Origin: Paenibacillus pinihumi DSM 23905 = JCM 16419
GTDB taxonomy: Bacteria; Bacillota; Bacilli; Paenibacillales; Paenibacillaceae
Length of the DNA: 64,000 nt
Assembly: GCF_000422505.1 (NCBI RefSeq)
Contig: NZ_KE383865.1
Span: 692,588 to 756,587, forward strand
Direction of reading: 5' to 3'
Each line of letters opens with the position of its first letter. Positions within the stretch are counted from its first letter, which is position 1. The notes under the pieces are model-generated. The model was not told the DNA's origin and did no database searches. It was given only the letters and a program-made list of their open reading frames with translations. Positions 16,623-23,997 of the stretch are shown piece after piece. A program made the translations under genes and the position numbers.

Positions 16623-17417
16623 ATGAATAAAGTGTTTGATTTTTCGGCAACTGAGTTTGAAGGTAAGAAAGTGCTTGTTACAGGAGGGACAAAAGGAATG
16701 GGACTAGCTGTCGTGAAGAGACTTGCAAACAGTGGAGCTACTGTCCTTACTACTGCCCGCTCTCTTTCTGAAGGGCTACAGCCCTCAGTAAGGTTCGTTC
16801 AAGCAGATCTTGCCACACCTGAAGGTGTTGAGCAAGTGGTAACAGCAGTGAAAGAACAGCTTGGCGGGATAGATATTATTGTCCATTGTGTAGGGGGATC
16901 AACCACGCCTCCTGGAGGTGCACTTGTCCTGAGCGATGAAGATTGGCAACACGCACTGAATTGGAATTTGCTCGCTGCAGTTCGACTTGATCGCAGCTTA
17001 ATTCCACTCATGTTGGAAAAAAAATCAGGCGTTATTCTTCATTTTACTTCAATACAAAGGAGATTGCCTTTGTATGAAACTACACTGGCTTACGCATCAG
17101 CAAAAGCCGCACTTACTAATTATAGCAAAGGATTATCGAATGAATTTTCTCCTCAAGGCATTCGGATAAATACGTTGTCCCCTGGGTTTATTCAAACAGA
17201 GGCAGCGGACGCAATGATTGATCGCATCGCAACAGAAACCGGGAGTAGAGAAACCGCGCTTGAACAACTTCTGGATTCACTCGGTGGGATTCCTATTGGT
17301 CGTCCAGGATTTCCTGAAGAAGTAGCAGAACTAACTGCATTTTTGGTCTCCGACCGTGCGGCATCTATTACAGGTAGTGAATACGTCATTGATGGGGGAA
17401 CTATTCCGACAGTCTAA
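16623..17417 (+). CDS. SDR-family oxidoreductase
   Basis: A 264-residue short-chain dehydrogenase. The cofactor motif is VTGGTKGMG, the NNAG-equivalent VHCVGGSTTP, the catalytic Ser in LHFTSIQRR and the catalytic YASAK. The C-terminus AASITGSEYVIDGGTIPTV is standard for classical SDRs. ATG 16623 follows TAGGAGGTATTTTT, while upstream in-frame starts lack an RBS. It is paired with the NTF2-like gene 25 bases downstream and divergent from the LysR gene. The substrate is not deducible. Confidence 0.93.
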   Translation: MNKVFDFSATEFEGKKVLVTGGTKGMGLAVVKRLANSGATVLTTARSLSEGLQPSVRFVQADLATPEGVEQVVTAVKEQLGGIDIIVHCVGGSTTPPGGALVLSDEDWQHALNWNLLAAVRLDRSLIPLMLEKKSGVILHFTSIQRRLPLYETTLAYASAKAALTNYSKGLSNEFSPQGIRINTLSPGFIQTEAADAMIDRIATETGSRETALEQLLDSLGGIPIGRPGFPEEVAELTAFLVSDRAASITGSEYVIDGGTIPTV

Positions 17418-17442
17418 TAACCCATGATAAGGAGCGAACAAC

Positions 17443-17784
17443 ATGGATCTTAATCAACTTCCTTCCGTAATTCGCAGGTATATTACTGCATCCAACAAAC
17501 CCGATCCAGCAGCATTTGTTGATTGTTTTTCTGAAAATGCAGTTGTCTTAGATGAAGGAATAAAAAGAATTGGTAAACAGGCGATTCAGGAGTGGAGTGA
17601 GCAAAACCATTTTGGTGCAAATGTAACGTTAGAGCCAATAACAGTCCAAAAAAAAGGGGAAGAGTTTGTGGTAACATTCAAGTTGGATGGAACCTACGAT
17701 AAAGCTGGCTTACCCGACCCGTTACTATTAAACTTTCAATTCGTTATCGCCGACGAGGATATCGTCAGCCTACGCATCGTCTAA
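17443..17784 (+). CDS. NTF2-like / SnoaL-fold small protein
   Basis: A 113-residue protein with the cone-shaped NTF2-like fold pattern: helix LPSVIRRYITASNKPDPAAF, then DCFSENAVVLDEGIKRIGKQAIQEW, followed by four C-terminal strands. Members are isomerases, dehydratases or binding proteins. Its place 25 bases behind an SDR gene and before a terminator suggests one operon, presumably acting on the same or a related metabolite. No specific activity is assignable. Confidence 0.85.
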   Translation: MDLNQLPSVIRRYITASNKPDPAAFVDCFSENAVVLDEGIKRIGKQAIQEWSEQNHFGANVTLEPITVQKKGEEFVVTFKLDGTYDKAGLPDPLLLNFQFVIADEDIVSLRIV

Positions 17785-17794
17785 AGCAAACGAG

Positions 17795-17826
17795 GCCTTG
17801 GGAGTTCTCTTCCCAAGGCATTTTTT
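17795..17826 (+). terminator. Terminator of the SDR/NTF2-like operon
   Basis: GCCTTGGGA (17795-17803) pairs with TCCCAAGGC (17811-17819), followed by ATTTTTT. This is a textbook intrinsic terminator. Confidence 0.9.
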
Positions 17827-17865
17827 ATGTATAACGTGTCCAGCAAAGAAGCATCTTCTAGCCGG

Positions 17866-18150
17866 TGCAAGTCCGGTGGCCGGCCGTATTCCGGGAGCAC
17901 GGCATTACTTCTGGAAGGATGCGCTTCATGTGGATGGCTCCTGGAAGTCGCCGGAGCTGCTTCGCGAACGATTTCCGAATCTGCCGAAGGAGGACAAGAT
18001 TATCGTCTACTGCGGCTCCGGTGTTACCGCCTGCCCGAACATACTGGCCTTGCAACGCGCTGGCTTTTACAATGTGAAGCTGTACGCGGGCAGCTGGAGC
18101 GATTGGATTTCGTAGAACGAGAATCCGGTTGCGACGGGAGACGAGTAAGA
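17866..18150 (+). pseudogene. Truncated copy of a rhodanese (sulfurtransferase) C-terminal half
   Basis: Codons from about 17878 read VAGRIPGARHYFWKDALHVD and continue through PELLRERFPNLPKEDKIIVY, active-site CGSGVTACPN and KLYAGSWSDWIS to a stop at about 18113-18115. This is highly similar to the C-terminal 80 residues of the rhodanese gene at 14044. The first 200 residues are gone and no RBS precedes it. The active-site CGSGVTA is closer to the family consensus than the CGSGISA of the intact gene, so it descends from a different copy. Confidence 0.8.
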
Positions 18151-18237
18151 GCAGAAAGATAAATAACAGGATATTAAGTAGATATCATCATGTGGCTTGT
18201 ATGCCTTGGTAGTGTATTTCTGCTACTGTATCCGCAA

Positions 18238-18286
18238 AATAATCGAGGAACAGTTGCCTGCCACGGCGAACTGTTCCTCGATTATT
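18238..18286. terminator. Long perfect hairpin downstream of the epoxide hydrolase gene
   Basis: An 18-bp perfect stem (18238-18255 with 18269-18286) around a 13-base loop sits just after the stop codon of the minus-strand gene at 18290. There is no strong U-run on the minus side beyond ATT, so it may act through stability or protect the 3' end. Confidence 0.7.
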
Positions 18287-18289
18287 CCA

Positions 18290-19567
18290 TTAGCGAAGTG
18301 ACTTGAACGCTTGGCGGAGTTCTGCAGTGAATAGCTCCGGCTGTTCCCAAGCTGCAAAGTGCCCACCCTTGTCAAGCTTGTTGTAATACATAAGCTTAGG
18401 GTACGCCTGCTTGGCCCAACTTAACGGTGCTTGATACAGCTCATCTGGGAAAACACTTATGGCAGCTGGAATCTCTACGCCCTTTACAGTGAAAAAGGGC
18501 AACTTGTTCTCCCAATAGAGACGAGCCGATGATATAGCCGTATTCGTCAGCCAGTAAAGCGTGATATTATCAAGGACATCATCTCGTGAAAGGCCACCAG
18601 GATGTCCGGCAAAGGCATCTGAGATCAGTTTCAAACTTTTTGAATCATGATCCAGCATAAAGGCTGCCAAACCGACTGGCGAATCTGCCAGTCCAGTTAG
18701 CGTTTGCGGTCGTGTCCCCATGATATCGGCATAGCCGATGTGACCGTATACGTATTGTAGCTGATCAAAAGCACGTTTTTCGTCATCAGTGAGACCGGAG
18801 GGCATCGGGTCACCGCATTTAAGCACCCTTTCAATCTCTGGTGGAACTGTGCCAGGCATATTCGAGTGAATACCGATTAGTCCATCGGGCTTCTGTACAG
18901 CCATCATATCTGTGATAATCGCTCCCCAGTCGCCACCCTGCGCTACATACTTCGAATATCCAAGACGCTTCATCAGCTCTGCCCAAGCACGTGCGATATG
19001 TTCGGGGCTCCATCCGGTCTTGGTCGGCTTGCCAGAAAACCCGTAGCCGGGAATCGACGGAATGACCAGATGAAAAGCGTCCGATGCCTTACCCCCATAA
19101 GCTGTAGGATTGGTAAGTGGCTCAATAACCTTTAGCATTTCGATGATCGAACCGGGCCATCCATGTGTAATGATCAGTGGCAAAGCATCTTTATGCTTCG
19201 AACGAACGTGAATGAAGTGAATGTCCTCTCCATCGATCTCCGTTTTGAATTGCGGCAAGGCGTTCAGCTTCGCTTCGACCTTGCGCCAATCGTAATCAGT
19301 TGCCCAATAGCGCGCAAGTTCCTTCATCGTTGCGAGCTGCACGCCTTGGGATTGGTCGGGGACCAGCTCTTTGTCAGGCCATTTTGTCGCGATTATACGC
19401 TTGCGCAATTCGGTAAGTTCCGATTCCGGAAAGCTGACACGAAACGGACGGATGGAGGAGGTATTATCTTTGTGGATATTCTGCGCCAGAGCAACCGTGC
19501 TACAGGTTGTCGAACCTACGGACAGAGTCAGAATCAATGCTAAATGAAACCAATATCTGGTGTTCAT
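18290..19567 (-). CDS. Secreted epoxide hydrolase (EHN-type alpha/beta hydrolase)
   Basis: A 425-residue protein with an N-terminal signal peptide (hydrophobic HLALILTLSVGSTTC, probable cleavage after VALA). The EHN lid domain follows (FRVSFPESELTELRKRI, TKWPDKELVPDQSQGVQL). The alpha/beta-hydrolase core has HGWPGSIIEM (oxyanion hole), nucleophile elbow GGDWGA, GYGFSGKPT and C-terminal KGGHFAAWEQPELF with the catalytic His. It opens epoxides with water. The signal peptide is unusual for this mostly cytosolic family and suggests export. It is monocistronic, ending at the hairpin 18238-18286. Confidence 0.9.
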   Translation of the reverse strand: MNTRYWFHLALILTLSVGSTTCSTVALAQNIHKDNTSSIRPFRVSFPESELTELRKRIIATKWPDKELVPDQSQGVQLATMKELARYWATDYDWRKVEAKLNALPQFKTEIDGEDIHFIHVRSKHKDALPLIITHGWPGSIIEMLKVIEPLTNPTAYGGKASDAFHLVIPSIPGYGFSGKPTKTGWSPEHIARAWAELMKRLGYSKYVAQGGDWGAIITDMMAVQKPDGLIGIHSNMPGTVPPEIERVLKCGDPMPSGLTDDEKRAFDQLQYVYGHIGYADIMGTRPQTLTGLADSPVGLAAFMLDHDSKSLKLISDAFAGHPGGLSRDDVLDNITLYWLTNTAISSARLYWENKLPFFTVKGVEIPAAISVFPDELYQAPLSWAKQAYPKLMYYNKLDKGGHFAAWEQPELFTAELRQAFKSLR

Positions 19568-19639
19568 TAGATGTAAACACTTCCTGTCGGAATGGATTAA
19601 GGTTTCCTTACATTAGTTTCCTCGCGGAATGAAATTCTT

Positions 19640-19892
19640 ATTCCATTTCCTAATATCGCGGATCCGGAGCATTATTATGCGCCATGGTACAACTGTGAGG
19701 TCATGTTTACTTATTTATATTGCATGCAGGTCAGCAGAATTGCAGAGGTACCGGGAGATGCATGATTTGCGACAAGACAAATCAGCAATGATTATCGAGA
19801 AATATGCCCTTGCACACGAAGGAGTAGACGGGCGTAACGGGAACGATAATTCGATGTGGATCGGAGTGCAAACAGACTGCCAACAATCGTAA
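19640..19892 (+). pseudogene. GyrI-like effector-binding protein remnant with internal deletion
   Basis: From about 19645 the sequence follows the intact gene at 33086: CTAATATCGCGGAT, TGCGCCATGGTA, then GTCATGTTTACTTATTT and TATTGCATGCAGGTCAG. It then jumps at about 19735 straight to GCAGAATTGCAGAGGTACC, which corresponds to 33432. About 105 bases are missing and the reading frame shifts. The N-terminal third is also absent. Confidence 0.75.
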
Positions 19893-19904
19893 AACAACTT
19901 GCAA

Positions 19905-19939
19905 ACAAGCACCTGTCTAAAATACTAACAGGTGCTTGT
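19905..19939. terminator. Hairpin at the end of the GNAT gene
   Basis: A perfect 12-bp stem, ACAAGCACCTGT (19905-19916) with ACAGGTGCTTGT (19928-19939), lies 37 bases past the stop of the minus-strand GNAT gene. Confidence 0.7.
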
Positions 19940-19975
19940 CCGGGCGTTATCCATAGCTTATCCTTCAATGCCCGC

Positions 19976-20890
19976 CTATTTTCGCTTCGGAACCCATGCC
20001 GTTGTGGTCCTATATGGCCTAAAGCCGATACTGTAGTAAAATTGCAAGGAAGCCTGTACCAATGCTTCTTTTGCTCCCAACTTCCCGCAACGCTTAACTC
20101 CCTCTAAAACCACCGCTCTCCCTAATCCCAGTTTTCTATAATCGGGGGAGGTCACTACAGGCTCTACTAATGCGAAAGATGAACGTTTATCATACCACAT
20201 GCCACAAAAGGCGGCATAATCGCCATTTGGCGCAAGTACGACAATTTTCAGCTTCTTGTCAACATATGGCGCGTTTAACTCCAGCCCATAGTCCTCTGGT
20301 GTCGGGTGCAAAAAACCGCTGTTATCCACCAACTCATCATATGCTTGCTTAAACAGTTTGGCGTACTTTTCTGTGCTGTATGATTTTTCTAAATCAGAAA
20401 TAATAAAACCGTCCGGCAAGCTGTATTGCAAGGCACTTTCATTTGCGGCATATTGCCCGGTTAAAGGGAATATAGATGTATTCTCTTGTCCGTCCTCCAT
20501 CGGAATAAAGCCCATCTCAGCGGCTATATGATGAAATCCTGTGTCCTGCTCACTAATTATCGCGACCCATTCGCCTTTGTTGCAAAAAGCGTCCTTGGCA
20601 TAGGCGAGCATATCTCTTTTCAAATGCTCATAGCCTTCTTTGCAGGCAAAAAAGCTGGCGCCGTTTGTTCCATCGGAGTCGTAAGTAACCATGGATACGA
20701 TTTCGCCGTCCGCTTCCCACAGGGCAACATCTTTTAGCCCCGATTTGTCCAAATTGGCGTGAGTTGTCCAAAATCCCCATTGGGCGTAGGAGTAATGACG
20801 GAAGTCATTTGCAAGCAAGAATTCTCGTATCTTGTGCCAATCTTCGCCAAATGCTGCAATACTGCAATTGTTTCTAAACTTTACGTTCAT
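19976..20890 (-). CDS. GNAT-family N-acetyltransferase (two-lobed)
   Basis: A 304-residue acetyltransferase with acetyl-CoA site VVTSPDYRKLGLGRAVVLEG (R-x-x-G-L-G variant of motif A) near residue 255 and a typical GNAT C-terminus FYYSIGFRPYRTTTAW. The N-terminal half looks like a second, degenerate GNAT lobe (EFLLANDFRHYSYAQW, then WEADGEIVSMVTYDSDG). It transfers acetyl groups to an unknown amine. It is expressed from a MerR-type promoter at 20948-20978 and divergent from the MerR regulator at 20989, which suggests inducible detoxification. Confidence 0.88.
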   Translation of the reverse strand: MNVKFRNNCSIAAFGEDWHKIREFLLANDFRHYSYAQWGFWTTHANLDKSGLKDVALWEADGEIVSMVTYDSDGTNGASFFACKEGYEHLKRDMLAYAKDAFCNKGEWVAIISEQDTGFHHIAAEMGFIPMEDGQENTSIFPLTGQYAANESALQYSLPDGFIISDLEKSYSTEKYAKLFKQAYDELVDNSGFLHPTPEDYGLELNAPYVDKKLKIVVLAPNGDYAAFCGMWYDKRSSFALVEPVVTSPDYRKLGLGRAVVLEGVKRCGKLGAKEALVQASLQFYYSIGFRPYRTTTAWVPKRK

Positions 20891-20916
20891 AGTAACCTCC
20901 AGGTTGATTTATTCCC

Positions 20917-20946
20917 TTGACAGTCCTGTTTATCAAGGCATATATT
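20917..20946 (+). promoter_or_regulatory. Promoter of the merR-type gene
   Basis: TTGACA (20917-20922) and TATATT (20941-20946) are separated by 18 bases and point at the MerR-family start at 20989. This is a strong sigma-A match. Confidence 0.7.
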
Positions 20947-20947
20947 T

Positions 20948-20978
20948 AGCGTAAACTATCCCATAATGGGAGGGTCAA
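20948..20978 (-). promoter_or_regulatory. MerR-type promoter with 19-bp spacer and internal dyad
   Basis: On the minus strand TTGACC (20978-20973) and TACGCT (20953-20948) are separated by exactly 19 bases. That spacer contains CTCCCATTATGGGATAG, an inverted repeat. Overlong 19-bp spacers with a central dyad are the signature of MerR-activated promoters. It drives the GNAT gene and lies just downstream of the regulator's own start site, so the regulator may also repress itself. Confidence 0.75.
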
Positions 20979-20988
20979 GAGGTGCTTC

Positions 20989-21780
20989 ATGCAGACAAAA
21001 AAATTATTAACCATTGGTGAAATATCAAAAATATCAGGGGCGCATATTAAATCCCTGCGTTATTACGATAAAATCGGCATACTTAAACCCGCATATGTAG
21101 ACCCTGCAACAAGCTACCGCTATTACACATGGCAACAGCTTGTCATTGTGGATACGATACAGATGTGCGTTGAACTGGATATTCCCTTGCGCCAGTTTGA
21201 TGAGTTTACGGAAAATGGCGGCCAAAAAATTTGCTATGCAAAGCTTCTTGAACACGGCAAAGCATTAGCGGAAAAAAAGATTCACACTATCCGCGAGAGT
21301 TTGAGGCTGATTGAAGCCTATAGAGAAGAACTCAAATTTGGCGAGGATTTGAAAAAAGCGAGAAAAAACGTTATTCGTAACATTCCAAAGAAGAGGTATT
21401 ATGTAAAACGCTTTGAAGGAGCGGCAAATCATTCCGACCACTATAGCATGCTGAGCAATCTATACCTCGAAGCCACAGCAAAGGGCTTGGAACCGGGATA
21501 TGAGTTTGGCCTGCTTTATATTTACGAAAACGACAGTATTAACCGCTATCAAGCCATTGAGATAGAATACGGCAAAGGGCAATCAAAGCAGCTATTGACT
21601 GTACCCGCAGGGGAGTTCATGTCAAAATGTATACAACAAAGCAAGATTGAAGCGGCCACTACAGAGTTTGCAGAGTTATTTGCAAGAAATAGCAAAAGAA
21701 TTATACTCGAAACAGAGTTGTTTTCAGAGGATTACAATATTTTAGAGCCACGTTTTGAACTTCGGTGTTCTATGTCGTGA
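20989..21780 (+). CDS. MerR-family regulator with GyrI-like effector domain
   Basis: A 263-residue BmrR/TipA-like regulator. The N-terminal HTH is LLTIGEISKISGAHIKSLRY, then YDKIGILKPAYVDPATSYRYY. A coiled-coil dimerisation helix spans about 80-125. From 130 on there is a GyrI-like ligand-binding domain (KKRYYVKRFEGAANHSDHYS through ILEPRFELRCS). These proteins bind bulky lipophilic compounds and untwist promoters with overlong spacers; one such promoter lies immediately upstream, pointing at the GNAT gene. RBS AGAGGTG lies before the ATG. It ends at the 21815-21857 terminator. Confidence 0.92.
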   Translation: MQTKKLLTIGEISKISGAHIKSLRYYDKIGILKPAYVDPATSYRYYTWQQLVIVDTIQMCVELDIPLRQFDEFTENGGQKICYAKLLEHGKALAEKKIHTIRESLRLIEAYREELKFGEDLKKARKNVIRNIPKKRYYVKRFEGAANHSDHYSMLSNLYLEATAKGLEPGYEFGLLYIYENDSINRYQAIEIEYGKGQSKQLLTVPAGEFMSKCIQQSKIEAATTEFAELFARNSKRIILETELFSEDYNILEPRFELRCSMS

Positions 21781-21814
21781 TGTGGTCAAGCAGCGGAAGC
21801 TCCACTTCTAAACG

Positions 21815-21857
21815 AAACATCGCTATTAGGGTCATAGATCCTTGGCGATGTTTTTTT
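21815..21857 (+). terminator. Terminator of the MerR gene (ACATCGC family)
   Basis: AAACATCGC (21815-21823) pairs with GCGATGTTT (21845-21853), followed by a T-run. It shares loop-proximal sequence (TTAGG, CCTTGG) with terminators at 26059 and 37066. Confidence 0.85.
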
Positions 21858-21941
21858 ATGCGTCCTTAAAGTTCATGTGAGGCTATAAGTAAACACGATG
21901 CTAAACGGCGATTGACAAAATAGAGGAACTGCCTAATACTA

Positions 21942-21975
21942 ATTGATAATCATTATCAATATTTTGAGGTATAAT
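21942..21975 (+). promoter_or_regulatory. Fur box and promoter upstream of the siderophore locus
   Basis: TGATAATCATTATCA (21944-21958) is a perfect 7-1-7 Fur box inside a 19-base palindrome, followed by a TATAAT hexamer at 21970-21975. Fur with Fe(II) would block this promoter, giving expression in iron starvation. Confidence 0.88.
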
Positions 21976-22017
21976 GAACTCAAACAGATTGTGGAGCAGA
22001 TCGGAGTGAATTGCAAG

Positions 22018-23997
22018 ATGAAGCTGGAAGATCATATTGTCGCATGGAATCATGCTGCTGTTAAAGTACTGGATATTCGGCATGCTGTGATGGAGCCCGG
22101 GGACAAGCTGTCCGGCTATATATTGCCTGCATGTGGATTTATCTACACGGTGCGGGGTACCGCCAGCTTGAATCTTAACGGCATAGATTATGATGCAGAT
22201 CATCATTATATTGTGCATGGCGGCAAAGGCATGCTTCTAAGCATAGAGGCAGGAGAGATGTTTGAATATTATCTATTATTCTATAGAGCCTCCTTGCCGG
22301 GAAGAAAGGATTTGGCAAGGCTTTTGGAACGCACCAATCCATTTCGGATGCAGTATGGCTTCGAGTCTTTGGAGCCATTGCCGCTGCACTATCAACTAAT
22401 GGCCATGGAACAACTCTGGGCACAAGGAAGCCTGTTGGAAAGAATTCAAGTTAAAGCATTGTTCTATCAGTTTGTACATGAATTATTGAAGCAGTTTACA
22501 AAGGATGGAATTAACCTTGGGCAACCGGATGTCATTGGGCAAGTTGTCCGCTATATCGAGGAGCAATATCGTCACAATATATCACTAGAATCTATAGCAG
22601 AACAATTTAATTACAGCCCTCGTCATTTATCAACGCGCTTTAAGGGGGAGACGGGGTTCAGCTTGATCGAATATTTGATCCGATTCCGGCTTCAACATGC
22701 AGAAAAACTATTGCGATGTACCGATGCTCCGCTTCGCGATATTGCAGAAGAAGTCGGATATAGCGATGTATATTACTTCAGTCGCATGTTCCGTAAATAT
22801 AAGGGTCAATCTCCGATCCGATTCCGTAAGGCAAGCAGGCAGATGAGCTCATCGGACAATCGTCCATTTACCACCGCCGGATTCTCCATTGGCGAGAACA
22901 TACTCTCCCGATATAATGTTTTGGAATATGATAATCATTATCATTTCCATAATAAAGTAATCGGAGGGTCTTCACCTATGGGAATAACAAAGACATCAAG
23001 TTTTTTTGTAGTGATGCTGCTTAGCTTTACCCTGCTTTTAAGTGCATGCGGATCTGCAAACGTCGGTTCTAATGCCACCAATTCTAATGGCTCCAAAGCT
23101 TCTGAAGTTACATCATCACCAGCCAATAATTCAAATGCAACTGATAATACCAGTAAGGAGGCCCAGACAAGAACCATCTCCACGCTGAAGGGAGATATTG
23201 TCGTTCCTGCTAATCCGGAGCGGGTTGCCGTGTTATATCTTCAAGGGGATCTTCTTGCACTTGGCATTAAGCCGGTAGGTACTTCGAGTGTCTTTGAAGG
23301 AGCGGCCTTTGCAGAAGAGATGGGGGATATTGAAAATCTGGGTTCATGGTATGAGCCTAATCCGGAGGCAGTTATGGCCGTAAAGCCGGACTTGATCTTG
23401 GCTGCTTCTGAAGAAACTTACGAATTGCTTAAGGATATAGCGCCTACCATCCCTATTCCTTATGAAAAAATGGCGACAGATGAACGTATAATGAAGATTG
23501 GCGAGGTGTTTGGCAAGGAGCAGGAGGCACAAGCTCTATTGGATAATTTCCACGAGAAGGTGGAGAAGAGCAAGCAGAAGCTTGATGAACTTGGAATTTT
23601 AGATAAGACCGTAACCATTATCGAGGGCGGCAAAAAAGAGATGGCGGTTATCGATAGCAAGCTTTACGGCAGGGGCTCTCAAATTATTTATGAATATTTA
23701 GGGCTGAAGGCACCAGAGATTATTCAGAAGAAGATTGATGGGAGGGAGAAGGCTACTGGAGGGTTTGTTTCCTTGGAAGTGTTGCCTGAGTACATAGGAG
23801 ACTTCGTGTTCCGCTCTGTATGGGATGGGGCGGATGATTTGTCGGACAATCCAATTTGGAACAGCATTCCAGCTATTAAAGAAGGTAGAATGTTCGAAAT
23901 CGGGTTTGATTTTTCATATTACTCCGATATCTACTCTCTTGATAAGCAGCTTGATTTTATAGTTGAGAAGCTAGTGTCAGCGTATGAAAAGAAATAG
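22018..23997 (+). CDS. AraC-family regulator running in frame into a siderophore-binding lipoprotein
   Basis: One 660-codon open frame with no stop between two units. Residues about 1-180 form an AraC-type sensing domain (PGDKLSGYILPACGFIYTVR). Residues about 180-280 are the AraC HTH pair (NISLESIAEQFNYSPRHLST, then APLRDIAEEVGYSDVYYFSR, MFRKYKGQSPIRFRK). A 40-residue bridge leads into a lipoprotein signal at residue 321 and an FeuA-like binding protein. In Bacillus subtilis Btr, AraC and binding-protein domains are fused but without a signal peptide, so this arrangement differs. ATG 22018 has GGAG 11 bases upstream; the earlier ATG at 21943 lies inside the Fur box and is unlikely. Whether the whole frame is one product is open, because an internal promoter and RBS serve the second half. 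Confidence 0.75.
   Translation: MKLEDHIVAWNHAAVKVLDIRHAVMEPGDKLSGYILPACGFIYTVRGTASLNLNGIDYDADHHYIVHGGKGMLLSIEAGEMFEYYLLFYRASLPGRKDLARLLERTNPFRMQYGFESLEPLPLHYQLMAMEQLWAQGSLLERIQVKALFYQFVHELLKQFTKDGINLGQPDVIGQVVRYIEEQYRHNISLESIAEQFNYSPRHLSTRFKGETGFSLIEYLIRFRLQHAEKLLRCTDAPLRDIAEEVGYSDVYYFSRMFRKYKGQSPIRFRKASRQMSSSDNRPFTTAGFSIGENILSRYNVLEYDNHYHFHNKVIGGSSPMGITKTSSFFVVMLLSFTLLLSACGSANVGSNATNSNGSKASEVTSSPANNSNATDNTSKEAQTRTISTLKGDIVVPANPERVAVLYLQGDLLALGIKPVGTSSVFEGAAFAEEMGDIENLGSWYEPNPEAVMAVKPDLILAASEETYELLKDIAPTIPIPYEKMATDERIMKIGEVFGKEQEAQALLDNFHEKVEKSKQKLDELGILDKTVTIIEGGKKEMAVIDSKLYGRGSQIIYEYLGLKAPEIIQKKIDGREKATGGFVSLEVLPEYIGDFVFRSVWDGADDLSDNPIWNSIPAIKEGRMFEIGFDFSYYSDIYSLDKQLDFIVEKLVSAYEKK
22929..22968 (+). 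promoter_or_regulatory. Internal Fur box and RBS for the lipoprotein
   Basis: TGATAATCATTATCA (22929-22943) is identical to the upstream Fur box but lies inside the AraC reading frame. GGAGGG (22963-22968) follows, ten bases before ATG 22978. This argues that the binding protein is also made separately. Confidence 0.85.
22978..23997 (+). CDS. Iron-siderophore ABC transporter substrate-binding lipoprotein
   Basis: A 339-residue protein if started at ATG 22978, nested at the 3' end of the AraC frame. Hydrophobic signal SSFFVVMLLSFTLLL then lipobox LSACGS, a Ser/Asn/Thr linker, and a class III binding-protein fold: RTISTLKGDIVVPANPERVA, YLQGDLLALGIKPVG, WYEPNPEAVMAVKPDLILA, and an alpha-helical backbone linker around IMKIGEVFGKEQEAQALLDNF. 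It captures ferric siderophore outside the membrane. The end overlaps the first permease (23984) by 14 bases. It is Fur-controlled through 22929-22943. Confidence 0.9.
   Translation: MGITKTSSFFVVMLLSFTLLLSACGSANVGSNATNSNGSKASEVTSSPANNSNATDNTSKEAQTRTISTLKGDIVVPANPERVAVLYLQGDLLALGIKPVGTSSVFEGAAFAEEMGDIENLGSWYEPNPEAVMAVKPDLILAASEETYELLKDIAPTIPIPYEKMATDERIMKIGEVFGKEQEAQALLDNFHEKVEKSKQKLDELGILDKTVTIIEGGKKEMAVIDSKLYGRGSQIIYEYLGLKAPEIIQKKIDGREKATGGFVSLEVLPEYIGDFVFRSVWDGADDLSDNPIWNSIPAIKEGRMFEIGFDFSYYSDIYSLDKQLDFIVEKLVSAYEKK

Noticed and set aside
21943..22017. Start of the AraC protein at ATG 21943
   Set aside because: That ATG lies inside the Fur box and upstream of the TATAAT hexamer, so it would not be on the transcript.
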